Of a DNA stretch of 64,000 bases, positions 39,473 through 53,029 are shown one piece after another (positions within the stretch are counted from its first letter, which is position 1; every line of letters begins with the position of its first letter). The stretch comes from Epiperipatus broadwayi (lineage: Eukaryota; Onychophora; Udeonychophora; Euonychophora; Peripatidae). The DNA lies in assembly GCA_028023455.1 (NCBI GenBank), contig JAQFVV010012396.1:24861070-24925069 (forward strand), given 5' to 3'. The notes below the pieces were generated by a model. That model was not told the origin of the DNA, searched no databases, and was given only the letters and a program-made list of their open reading frames with translations. The translations under genes were made by a program, and so were the position numbers.

Positions 39473-40115
39473 AAAACAGGCAAAACTCTCCATACAGTAG
39501 TGCCACTCAGTGCAGAGAAGAGTAATCAATGGGTGCCAGGAGGCTTGTGCATAAAATCTCTATCTTGTGCTTACTCATCCAATATCTCCAGACTAGTTTC
39601 TGGCTTGTGACCTTTGTCAGTAAGGAGCTTTGGATCTGAAAGCACTGTACCTTGATCTTAGGATGTAATGCAACCCTCCAACAGCCACTTTTTATTTCTA
39701 TTTAACTACAAAACTATGAGAATAGAATTAAAAAAAAAATTTTCAATCCAAACTCATTAGTTTATATAGTCATATAGGTCTGAACTCAGTTTAGTACCCA
39801 TACATTTTGATGTCTTTGTTTTTTTAATAAAAATAGATACCACTATCCTATTAAGCAGGATTGGTGTTAAAGCAGTAAACATCACTAGATCATTGTTTCT
39901 TATGCTTGCTCATAATCGTTATTAAAACAAGCAAAACTCTCCCTACAGTAGTGTCACTCAGTACAAGCCAGAGTAATCAAAAATTATGAACAAGCATAAG
40001 AAATGGTGATCATGTGATATTTAGTGGTTTAACACCAATCCTGCCTAATAGGATAGTGGCAGCTATGGTTATTAAAGTACCAAAGACACCAAAATGTATG
40101 GGTCAGATTTATATG
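39473..40115. repeat. FB1 repeat locus 4
   Basis: A full minus-oriented unit (39473-39925) begins TTAAAACAGGCAAAACTCTCC. A second unit begins at 39925 (AAAACAAGCAAAACTCTCC) and flips to the plus orientation at about 39980. One hammerhead at 39577-39635 (minus) reads CUGACAA with GAAA intact, so G8 is lost by a CpG-type change. Stem I (AUCCAA/UUGGAU) is intact. Confidence 0.8.
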
Positions 40116-41175
40116 TACATTTAACTAGAGTTAAAGAATTAGTGAATGTACTCTAAAACCAGTTATGCCAGACATACATAGATCAGGAGGAATCATGATT
40201 TCTGCCTTATTTGACCATTCTCTAAACCTATGACCTTATGGACAACATCTCTGATGATAACAGAAAAATTTCATTTATTCCAGTCCCGGAGACACAGCGG
40301 AGAGACAAGTGATCTTTAGGGGAAATGTGATATTAATTTCTTAAAACCCCTAACATGGGCGGGAACCATCACAAGTACTGATATTTCATTAAGACAAGAA
40401 TTAATGAGATGCAACTGACTAGCATGAGATGAAGAAGAGTATGGATTATAATATAACACAATCCATAACGATGTGCATTGATAAGACAACACTAAGGCAA
40501 GGAATTGCTGATATAGTAAATGGTTATGAAAGATTAATAATTTATTAATATAATTAATAAGGAATCAAATACTTAAACAACAATAAATATAAATTTAACA
40601 CATACAAATGACAATTTACTTACATATAACAACATAAGTTAATGGAGTATAGGTTTCATGCTATCAATGATGATGATTTGTGTATTCTATAAGTTATGTA
40701 ATGTTACTATGCATTACAGAATATGGATTACAATGATTGAAGAATACACAAATAAAACTGAATATATGTAACAATATACTACATAATGTATATTTAAGAC
40801 AATATGGCTTAATATGCTAATTAAAATATATCAATTTTAAAACAGATTTATAATATTAGTGCTATGATACACAAATGGGGAATTAATGACCTTAAGAAAC
40901 ATATAAACGAATTAGGACCTTCTTTATATAACCCTATTTGAATTATGGTTTACCAAAATAATACAGAGAACATGCATTTTAAAAGATATAACAAGTTTTA
41001 TCCAAACAATAGTTATATGTTACATCAATCATTTGAAATGAATAAGCATTGTTGTGCATTTATTTGAAAAGTTTTGATATGACAGAATTATTAAATGTTG
41101 TTTACTAGGATAGTCAAAGATTGTTCAAATCAGAGGGTGGCTAGATAAAACAAGTTTAAGATGATATTTCTAATA

Positions 41176-41176
<1 letters not shown>
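40116..41176. other. Unassigned DNA, less AT-rich
   Basis: The stretch 40130-40450 has unusually high GC for the window (CAGTCCCGGAGACACAGCGG, CATGGGCGGGAACC) but no open frame. It may be part of an unidentified element or a regulatory or 5' region. No function is assigned. Confidence 0.35.
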
Positions 41177-41177
<1 letters not shown>

Positions 41178-41259
<82 letters not shown>

Positions 41260-41260
41260 T
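41178..41260. repeat. (TAA)n microsatellite abutting the FB1 array
   Basis: About 83 bp of TAA ends exactly where FB1 sequence begins. The opposite end of the array abuts a (TTA)n tract in mirror-image orientation. Confidence 0.97.
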
Positions 41261-41650
41261 AAGCATCACATGATCACATTTCCTATACTAGCACATTAAT
41301 TGTTGATAAACAGAGCAAAACTCTCCATACAGTATTGTCACCTGTGCTAAACAGAGTAATCAATGGATGCCAAAAGGCTTGTGCATAAAATCCCTATCTA
41401 ATGCCTACTCATCCAATATTCCCAGACTAGTTTCTGGCTTTTGGCCTTTGTCAGTGAGGAGCTTTGGATCTGAGAGCAAGCAACCACCTTTTATCTCTAC
41501 TTAACTACAAAACTATGAGAATGAAATTGGAAAACACAAAAAATATTTTCAATCTAAGCTCAATAGCTTATATAGTCATATGGGTCTGAACTCAGTTCAG
41601 CACCCATACATTTTGGTGTCTTTGGCTCTTTTACAACCATAGCCACAACT
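41261..41650 (-). repeat. FB1 inverted half-unit at the head of the array
   Basis: This is the reverse complement of the unit's 3' portion plus the start of the next (AAGCATCACATGATCAC). It pairs with 41740-42150 across a loop of about 90 bp. The hammerhead at 41411-41469 (minus) has the CUGACAA core (G8 lost) and GAAA intact. A stretch of about 40 bp present in other units is deleted near 41480. Confidence 0.85.
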
Positions 41651-41949
41651 GTTTATCAACAATTAATGTGCTAGTATAAGAAATGTGATCATGTGATGCT
41701 TAATGGTTTAACACCAATCCTGCCTAATAGGATAGTGGTGGCTATGGTTGTAAAAGAGCCAAAGAGACCAAAATGTATGGGTGCTGAACTGAGTTCAGAC
41801 CCATATGACTATATAAGCTATTGAGCTTAGATTGAAAATATTTTTTTGTGTTTTCAATATCATTCTCATAGTTTTGTAGTTAAGTAGAGATAAAAGGTGG
41901 TTGCTAGAGGGTTGCATTAGATCCTAAGATCTAGATGCAGTGCTCTCAG

Positions 41950-42008
41950 ATCCAAAGCTCCTCACTGACGAAGGCCACAAGCCAGAAACTAGTCTGGGGA
42001 TATTGGAT
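41950..42008 (+). ncRNA. Hammerhead ribozyme, array unit 1
   Basis: Core CUGACGA is at 41965-41971, stem II GGC/GCC at 41973-41983, GAAA at 41985-41988, and predicted cleavage follows C41994. Stem I pairs UCCUCA with UGGGGA and AUCCAA with UUGGAU across an AGC/UA internal loop, the position where type I hammerheads make their loop-loop contact. Against activity is the A-A mismatch closing stem II. Confidence 0.75.
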
Positions 42009-42405
42009 GAGTAGGCATTAGATAGGGATTTTATGCACAAGCCTTCTGGCATCCATTGATTACTCTGTTTAGCACAGGTGGCAATACTGTATGGAGAGTT
42101 TTGCTCTGTTTATCAACAATTAATGTGCTAGTATAGGAAATGTGATCATGTGATGCTTAATGGTTTAACACCAATCCTGCCTAATAGGATAGTGGTGGCT
42201 ATTGTTGTAAAAGTGCCAAAGACACCAAAATGTATGGGTGCTGAACTGAGTTCAGACCCATATGACTATATAAGCTATTGAGCTTAGATTCAAAATATTT
42301 TTTGTGTTTTCAATTTCATTCTCATAGTTTTGTAGTTAAGTAGAGATAAAAGATGGTTGCTAGAGGGTTGCATTAGATCCTAAGATCTAGATGCAGTGCT
42401 CTCAG

Positions 42406-42464
42406 ATCCAAAGCTCCTCACTGACGAAGGCCACAAGCCAGAAACTAGTCTGGGGATATTGGAT
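42406..42464 (+). ncRNA. Hammerhead ribozyme, array unit 2
   Basis: Distal stem I is 42406-42411 with 42459-42464; proximal stem I is 42415-42420 with 42451-42456; core CUGACGA is 42421-42427; stem II is 42429-42431 with 42437-42439; GAAA is 42441-42444. Stem III is only C42445-G42448 plus A42444-U42449, around UA. Cleavage is predicted after C42450. The stem III segment ACUAGU is self-complementary, so two ribozymes could share a 6-bp stem III. Confidence 0.75.
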
Positions 42465-42861
42465 GAGTAGGCATTAGATAGGGATTTTATGCACAAGCCT
42501 TCTGGCATCCATTGATTACTTTGTTTAGCACAGGTGGCAATACTGTATGGAGCGTTTTGCTCTGTTTATCAACAATTAATGTGCTAGTATAGGAAATGTG
42601 ATCATGTGATGCTTAATGGTTTAACACCAATCCTGCTTAATAGGATAGTGATGGCTATTGTTGTAAAAGTGCCAAAGACACCAAAATGTATGGGTGCTGA
42701 ACTGAGTTCAGACCCATATGACTATATAAGCTATTGAGCTTAGATTGAAAATATTTTTTGTGTTTTCAATTTCATTCTCATAGTTTTGTAGTTAAGAAGA
42801 GATAAAAGGTGGTTGCTAGAGGGTTGCATTAGATCCTAAGATCTAGATGCAGTGCTCTCAG

Positions 42862-42920
42862 ATCCAAAGCTCCTCACTGACGAAGGCCACAAGCCAGAAA
42901 CTAGTCTGGGGTTATTGGAT
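42862..42920 (+). ncRNA. Hammerhead ribozyme, array unit 3
   Basis: Identical to unit 2 except UGGGGUUAUUGGAU in the 3' stem I strand (one A to U, loosening the end of proximal stem I). The core is at 42877-42883 and predicted cleavage follows C42906, exactly 456 nt after the unit 2 site. Confidence 0.72.
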
Positions 42921-43020
42921 GAGTAGGCATTAGATAGGGATTTTATGCACAAGCCTTCTGGCATCCATTGATTACTCTTTTTAGCTCAGGTGGCAATACG
43001 GTATGGAGAGTTTTGCTCTG

Positions 43021-45932
<2,912 letters not shown>

Positions 45933-45973
<41 letters not shown>

Positions 45974-45983
45974 TTAAGATTTT

Positions 45984-46018
<35 letters not shown>

Positions 46019-46032
46019 TAAAATCTTAAATC
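45933..46032. repeat. TA-loop palindrome
   Basis: GATTTAAGATTTTAACA (45971-45987) and its complement (46016-46032) flank an inner TA tract. A second TA tract (45933-45970) lies outside. The form is the same as at 6721-6800. Confidence 0.85.
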
Positions 46033-46325
46033 ATTATATTTTAAGCTATTGTAATTTTACTTTCAGTATAAATTAACCTCACCAAATTAGTTCTTAAATC
46101 AAGTCTTTAATGGGAAAGTTGAAATATATAATATAATGAGCTATCTAATTTAAAATTTCTGAAAATTAATCACATTGGATATTAGTTTACTGTACAGTTT
46201 TTGAATAAAGAAAAATATATTCATCATTATTAGAATGGTAATTGTTTCTTGTGATCACAAGACTCCACATTTAATAAAACATAAAATTAACTATAATAAG
46301 ATGCAGAATTATTATTGATATTAAA

Positions 46326-46520
46326 ACAGGAAAAACTCTCCATATAGTAGTGCCACTCAGTGCCAACCAAAGTAATCAATGGATGCTAGAAGGCTTGTGC
46401 ATAAAATTCCTATCCAGTGCCTACTCATCCAATAGCCCCAGACTATATGGAGAGTTTTGCCTGTTTTAATAGCAGTAATGTGTTAGCATAAGTAATAGTG
46501 ATCATGTGATGTTTAGTAAT
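46326..46520. repeat. FB1 repeat locus 6, deletion derivative
   Basis: It begins TTAAAACAGGAAAAACTCTCC and runs to the 3' stem I strand of the hammerhead (ATCCAATAGCCCCAGAC, 46429-46445). It then jumps directly to the opposite end (TATGGAGAGTTTTGCC, TGTTTTAATAGCAG). The core is deleted, so only about 120 bp plus the inverted tip remains. Confidence 0.75.
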
Positions 46521-46524
46521 TATC

Positions 46525-47430
46525 ATTCTATTTAGATAATTTAGTAAGAAGCCTCAATGTAGTAGATTTGTGTGTGTGTTTTCTGCAGTATTAGACTAAA
46601 AGTGAAAAGTTGCTGGATTGCAGCTTAAGCTAACGTTTTTGAAACTCAAAAATTATACAAACTATGCATTTATTAGCTTTTATGGATTATTTGCTTTAGC
46701 TTAGTTGCATTGCTATAGACTCAAGTAAAATAAATAAATAAAATAAAGCTGTTTTTTTTTTTTTACTTTTTGTGCATAAATATCACATGATCTCCTAATC
46801 ATCATATGATTGTTATTTTAAATATTCATTAATAAAGTTTTCTTTGTAAATAATCTACATAGGATGTATATTTAAAAAACAGAAAAAAAAAGATTTACTC
46901 AAAAGTGAGAAATATATTTACTATATCATTTAATAAATATTTTTATTACTAAAAAAACATCTATCAACAATCTATTAGAAACAAACAAATTTTTTATGAG
47001 TTCTTTCATTTAAATAACCATGTAAAAAAAACGAAAAACTAATGTTTTTATTAAATTGAAAAAAAGTCTGTAACACAAAAAAAAATTCATAAAATTTTCA
47101 ACCACACCTATAAATTACAATTAGTAAACTCATAATACAAACATTTTTAAGAACTCATAAACCAAAAATATATATAATACCTTTACCAACTACAAGGAGT
47201 ACAAACACTAAAGTTTCTGTTATATTATCAACATATTTTTTGTTTTTATTCTCAATACAATACAACTTCCAGATCAATCCAGTTTAATTTGGAATTTTTA
47301 CACTTACTCTTTGATTAAAAAAACTACATAACGATTTACCAAATGTTATTAGGTGACTAGCCATGTTATACAGTTTTTTTTTTTTATGTAAAAAAATTTT
47401 TTTAATACTATTTGTAATCTAAAAAAAAAA
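46525..47430. other. AT-rich DNA, nothing recognised
   Basis: No coding signal or repeat family was recognised. Confidence 0.5.
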
Positions 47431-47434
47431 AAAA

Positions 47435-47515
47435 ATCAAAAATGAGTTGCACTAGATTCAAACTTCAAATCACGAAAAGAGCAAGATGTATTAATTATAA
47501 CACACGAAGTCATTA
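47435..47515 (-). repeat. tRNA-derived SINE-like fragment
   Basis: The minus strand reads GTGTGTTATAATTAATACATC (A-box region), CTTGCTCTTTTCGTGA (lysine-type anticodon arm) and AGTTTGAATCTAG (B box), then a T-run at 47421-47434. tRNA order and spacing are kept but the stems are poor. Confidence 0.4.
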
Positions 47516-47609
47516 AAAGTTTATTTTGAAAACATTGTACTCAATATGAAAACTAATAATTCAATGATAATATTAGTAAATGATGGTAATATAAAAGTGC
47601 TTTGAGTGA

Positions 47610-49590
47610 AGTTGATTATGATGACAAAAATGAGATAGAACACAGAACTGTGGCATTCATAGAAAAAGAAAAAACTATGTTATCAATTCCTTTATTGAGA
47701 AAAATACTAAATAAAATTGAACATGGAAGCATGTACACGAAGATACAGCAGAATTGAATTATAATGTAACTAATAAAAAATACATATTTTAAAATTGTAA
47801 TATTCTTAATAAATTCAACAATGGAAGGGATTATTGATTAATGAGATGTTAATGAAAAATGAAAGAGCCAAAAATATTATGAAAAATAGTATTCACAGAA
47901 TTTAAATTCAGACTTGCAATCATTTTAAAACATTAACATATTTTGAATAAAATCAATAGGAAAATAAATGATACACTATTATTTTCTACTAAAACAAACC
48001 AATGTATAAAAAAAAAAATATACATAAAAATATATAAAAATGAACCATTAAAAGAAATTGAATATCTAGAGTTTTGTAAAATGATATACAAAAAAAATTA
48101 ATAATGTTATACAAATATATAATTATAAATTATCAACTATAGCTATAGAAAAATATAAAAGTATCAAATGTATAATATTACATCTTAGTAATAATAGAAA
48201 ACATATTTTTGCAATAAGAATAAAAGATTAAATTATTACTAAGAAGAGAGATGATATCGTGAAATGTGTGAAATAGTTTTATTAAAATAATGTATAGTAA
48301 AAAGAATATAAAGTATCCCCTACCAGCATTTTAAAAGAAGTAAATAAGCAATTAAATCTATTATAATCAAAATCATAAACAAATCAGGTGAAGAAATAGA
48401 AAAATTGTTGGAAAAGTTATGTATCAAAAATCTAAATAATAAAAAATGTACAAAAAGTGATAAAATATATTGGAAATTGTAGACCTATCAGTCTTTTATC
48501 AGTTCTAAATATTTTTTTACCAAGATAATTACATCATATCTATTGCAAACTTGGGGTTTTAATCAAATTGAATTTAAATGTGATTCATGCAAGTAAGTGT
48601 TGAATGAAGTTACAGAAAAGACTAATAAATATGAGTTGACATTATAACTTTGAATTTGTAATTATGAAAAGGCATTTGATTCTGTAAACATATCAACAGT
48701 GATTAAACATTGGATTATGAAGATATAGATCCAGGATATTATTATATTCTGAAAATTATTTATCAAAACATAACATCAATGATTAGATTACACACTGACA
48801 CAAAGAAGATTAACAATGTGAAAAGTTTATGACAGGGTGATATATCCCCAAAACATTTCACAGCTGTTTTATAAGTAGTATTTCATGGATTAAAAGGAAA
48901 AGTTAAGGGTATTAAATATTATAGATGGTATGATTGTTTTTGAAAATAATGCTTGTGGTTTAAGATATGTTGTAAGATTTATCAGATAAAAATAAGAAGG
49001 TAGGACAAAAGATAAATATTAAAAAGACTAAAATAATGTCCAACAGAAAAAAATAAGGATTGATAATAATGAATTAGAAGTTACCAATTACAATACTTTG
49101 ATTAGATTATTAATACAAATGTTAACTTGTGGATAAAAGTAATCATAGAATTGAATTTGGATGGAGTATTTTTGTTGATTAGTCACTTAATAATAAAAGA
49201 AAACATACCTATGTGTTTAAAAAGAAAATTTTTAATAGATATTTTTTATTAGTTCTTACTTATGGATGTGAGATTTGGACACAATAAAGTATAAAGAGGT
49301 GTATTAAGGATAACAAAAAGAGATCAAATATGAAATATATGGATGACCATACCAACAGGTATTAATGATATCATTGAAAAAATGTGACTGAAGTGGAGGT
49401 TATTTGGACATATTGGTAAATGACATAATTTTAATCTGTAAAAGAATTAGAAAGAGACCACCTGAGAGGTGGGTAGATGAATGAAGAAAGTTTATTAATG
49501 GAGGAGAAAGACTCGAGATTTGAGAAACTGGACTAAACATGGCGAGACCTTTATTTGACAGTGAATAATTTTATATCATGATAAACTAAT
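47610..49590 (+). pseudogene. RTE-type LINE, 5'-truncated and degraded
   Basis: In shifting plus-strand frames: EPLKEIEYLEFCKMIYKK (about 48045-48100) and IYNYKLSTIAIEKYKSIKC match the linker of the 33.7-36.0 kb copy. Then come FNQIEFKC (about 48560), a YEKAFDSV RT block (about 48665), ELEVTNYNTLI (about 49075), NDIIEKM, GHIGK, KRPPERWVDE (about 49455) and HGETFI near the 3' end. There are many stops. It has the opposite orientation to the other long copy. Confidence 0.75.
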
Positions 49591-49594
49591 TAAA

Positions 49595-51465
49595 AATGTT
49601 CAGATTCATATATATATATAATGTTTTTATTTAATATAATTTGTACAATTTATTAAATTTAACAATTTCAAACAAAAGTATTTTATATTTATTACATATA
49701 TAATTCTGAAATATTTAGAATTTTTTATATTTTCTAACAGCATGCACATTATTTGTGCATGTGTGTATTTAACTTATTTACGGTCTGAACTGTTCTTTTT
49801 GATCTATTTGTAAATGTTATCAAGTTTATATAAGATGTTATTAGTAGATGATTTTGTTACCTGACCATTTCCGTAGAAAATTTCTCTGGCATTATAATCT
49901 GACAGTTATTCAAAGCAGAAGTTATATATGTTTTGTTTGTATTAATTTCTTTAGTTATTCATTAGAATAACTCAAATTTCACAATAATAAAATAAACAAT
50001 GCTAGCTTAATTTATATATATACACATTTATATTTTGTTGCTGAGAGAAACTTGTACACTTTTTTTTTTAGGAATATGTAGATTATCCTGATTATATTAA
50101 TAGCAGTTTCTTCTTAATCATATAATTCACGTAAATGTTAAACTTATTCTTTAATTGGAAGTCATTACTCATTTAGCTTTGAAAAAAAAAAAATGAACTC
50201 AGAAAATAGTTATGATATTAGTGGAATCCATCGACTTTTGTATAAAATAAAAGGATCATTCCCAAAGAATTAGAGAAGCAATAATGATAAGAATAAATAA
50301 TTATTTTGTTACTGTAGCGCAATCCTCAATTATGATATTTTTCATTATTTTCTGAAGGCGAAGTAAAATGTTCCCAAGCTTTGGAAAACACTCCCATTAA
50401 ATACCAGTCTCAAACCAATTAACACTTTGAGGGCCCATTACTATTTTAATGAAAACTAAATGAAATAAAAATGGTAAGTGCTGAGTCAAACCCTCCTCTT
50501 GTGCTAAGTTGGACACTTTCTTTGTCTGAAAAAGAAAAATTATGTGTTTCAAATGGCAGGAGGTACCTGATGGTTTTAGTTTATCTTTAGTATGTGATAA
50601 AGAATGCACAGGCATTTGAGAGACTGTCCAAGTGCCGTTACATATGCTCCATCAAAACAGATTTATAATACAACATTAACGAAATAGTGTTTAATACTTT
50701 AAATTCCTTCGAAAATATAAAAAAAAATTAAAAATCTTCATTCCGTTTTATCTAAAGTTATTTATTTTTAATAGACATTAAAGTATTTTAAAGAAAGAGT
50801 TTGTGATAAAGAATAATTAAAAACAGCAATTAAATAAATTACAATTACTTCATAAATCACTTGCTTCAATTATATTGACAAGAGCTTTCAAGTAAAGCGC
50901 ATAAATGAAAAAGAATATAAAATGATTTAATTGTTGTAAATGTATAATCATTAAGATTTTTATAGTATATATATTTCAAAAACAAACATTATGTGTATAA
51001 TTTATAAAAAATTAAAACCCAATCCCTAAATATTATTATTAAAAAAAAATTATGTTCCCCATAACGTCGTCCTCTAATGTAAAGAGAAGAAGGGAACCAA
51101 ATATATTTTCAACATTATTTTTTTAAAATGTGTATTGTGTCTACAAACAGGTTATTTAAAGTAACGTTATTGAATGGCATCCTTTTCTTTGAGCTCTCTT
51201 GACATCTTAGTCAACTTGTCGTTCAAATTAAAGTTATTTGATTATTTAGCGATTTTCTTTTAAACTTTGTTCTCATTTTCGTATCATCATCTCTATACAT
51301 TCCGTAAATATTATGGTACTTAACTAGTAGTCCGATGGTATAGAAAGATACTGGCACAAATAAATATGTAAATAAAGGCCGAATTAAATATATTTGCAAT
51401 CTTCTAAAAACGAAACCATTTTTTTAAACGAATATTAGATAGTACCCCGATCAGGAAAAGTTGTT
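49595..51465. other. AT-rich DNA with less AT-rich patches
   Basis: 50320-50650 and 51050-51300 are less AT-rich than the flanks. The frame at 50397-50615 (minus) is not recognised. These patches are candidates for an unrecognised exon or UTR, but nothing supports it directly. Confidence 0.35.
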
Positions 51466-51468
51466 AGG

Positions 51469-51982
51469 CAAAATTTTGGGGGGCCGATTTAGTTTGCATT
51501 CACAGCCAGTTTGAAATCTAAAGACCAGTCAAAAACACCGCTGACATATCCAACTGATAAATGACATAAATATTGAATAAAAGTACTTTAAATTCATATT
51601 TTAGAAATAATAAACTAGTAAAAATATTATACTTTATTTCATATGGGTATATAGTGTAATCTTTTAATATTTGAAAATTATAAGCTTGGTTTAATCAGAT
51701 TTCTGCATCTTTTGGATGATACTTCATATCAGCCAAACTATCCTTCCTCCCCACATTTTCCAACACTTTGCGCTGTCATATTTCAAGTATTTTATGAAGG
51801 TAAATTAAAAAAAAAAAAACCCATAATAAAATAAAATATAATTTTTACTAGCTTATAATTTCTAAAATATCAATTTAAAGTACTTTTATTTAATGTTTAT
51901 GTCATTTATCAGTTGGATGAGTCAGTGGTGGTTTTTAATTTCAAAATGGCCATGAGTGCAAATTAAATCAGGACTAATTTTG
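51469..51982. mobile_element. Long-TIR MITE-like element, about 514 bp
   Basis: Left arm 51469-51645 (CAAAATTTTGGGGGG, GATTTAGTTTGCA, CCAACTGATAAATGACATAA, AAAGTACTTTAAATT) is repeated inverted in 51825-51982. Identity is high in the inner 90 bp and lower at the tips. The middle about 180 bp is non-coding. It is a non-autonomous DNA-transposon-like foldback. Superfamily and target duplication are not determined. Confidence 0.75.
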
Positions 51983-52059
51983 ATTTATTATTTAATATTC
52001 ACTTTTAAAAAAGGTATTTATTAACAAAGTAGAAACTGCCTGCAGAAAACTATGTTGTG

Positions 52060-52815
52060 CAGGCTGATCACCTGTGATCAGCTTAAGAATCCTACAAAAG
52101 CCCAAAACTTTAAATGGTCTCTCACTGCACTCTCTAACTACATTCAACTTGCAATGCTCCCATAACATACTCTACAACATCTTCAAAGAGAATGAACATG
52201 CTCAATGTCCACTTCTGGAAAAGGACATTCAACATACTGATCGGCTGCCCCCCAGAGGATGTGCCTTGTTACTTCAACAGCAGATCAATGTTATCTTTAA
52301 TAACATCCAACCAATGTCAACCTTATTTCAAAGAAAACTTACATATTGGAAAGTATTCAACCTTCTTGATCATCAAAAACAGATGATTCCCAGATGCCTT
52401 TCAATCAACATCTCTTGAATGATAAAGATGACCAAGTTCTGGAAGTTGCTGCCAAAACTCATAGACTTCCTGTTGAAATCGAGCCTGCATGCCCTCCCAA
52501 CCAATGCCTTCCAGCACTGTAAAAGGGAGCAATATATTGATCCTATCTGTACACTGTGCTTTAGACACAAAGAAACTACTGATCACTTCCTCTTCAAATG
52601 CACAACTTTGAACAATTTAAGAACTCACTTTCAGCAAAACACGATAAGAAATCACATCCAAATGAACCTCAAAATGGCAATTGAAAAAGGTGTATTCTCT
52701 GAGATCCAGCTTTTGGCCATAATTAACTTCTCCATCTGGGCATTGTGCTGTAAGCTGGTGTTCCAGGAAGAAACCCTGAATAATATCCACCACATTTTGG
52801 TGGATCCTAAATAAA
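52060..52815 (+). pseudogene. Non-LTR retrotransposon ORF2 C-terminus with zinc-knuckle
   Basis: The frame 52419-52814 contains SLHALPTNAFQH, then CTLCFRHKETTDHFLFKC, a C-x2-C-x8-H-x4-C arrangement as in the RT-associated zinc-binding domain (zf-RVT) of LINEs, and a terminal SIWALCCKLVFQEETLNN. The preceding frame (52074-52418) is probably the upstream part after a frameshift. It is not RTE, which lacks this domain, and belongs to another LINE lineage. GC is higher than the surroundings, so it is a younger insertion. No RT core is present. Confidence 0.65.
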
Positions 52816-53029
52816 GAAATGGATAAGGATATGCACACTACTGACCGCTTCACAGCTGCGCAAACATAGTATTCCATTGCAATCAGATAAAGCTCTTCTT
52901 GCAACTTTGCTGTTTGTCAGGTCACTGTTGACTAAAGTATCTCCAAAAAAGAGGAGAAGCCAACCAAGAATTAACATGATCTTGCATACTAATGAATAAA
53001 TGTACACAACAACACTTCTAAACACATCA

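Larger units (their letters stand above)
41651..43020 (+). repeat. FB1 tandem array: three 456-457-bp units, each with a hammerhead
   Basis: Units are 41651-42107, 42108-42563 and 42564-43019, each starting GTTTATCAACAATTAATGTG. They differ at only a few positions and so arose recently. Per unit, in order: an ATCCTGCCTAATAGGAT mini-hairpin, a CTATATAAGC TATA-like motif, about 150 bp of unique sequence, the hammerhead, then the terminal GCATCCATTGATTACTC and GGAGAGTTTTGCTC. No protein is encoded. Head-to-tail units with one ribozyme each are known from animal satellite DNAs and retrozymes, where rolling-circle-like RNA is cut to monomers. Confidence 0.9.

Noticed and set aside
41261-43020. CRISPR array
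   Set aside because: The three repeats are 456-bp direct tandem units without spacers, in a eukaryotic context.
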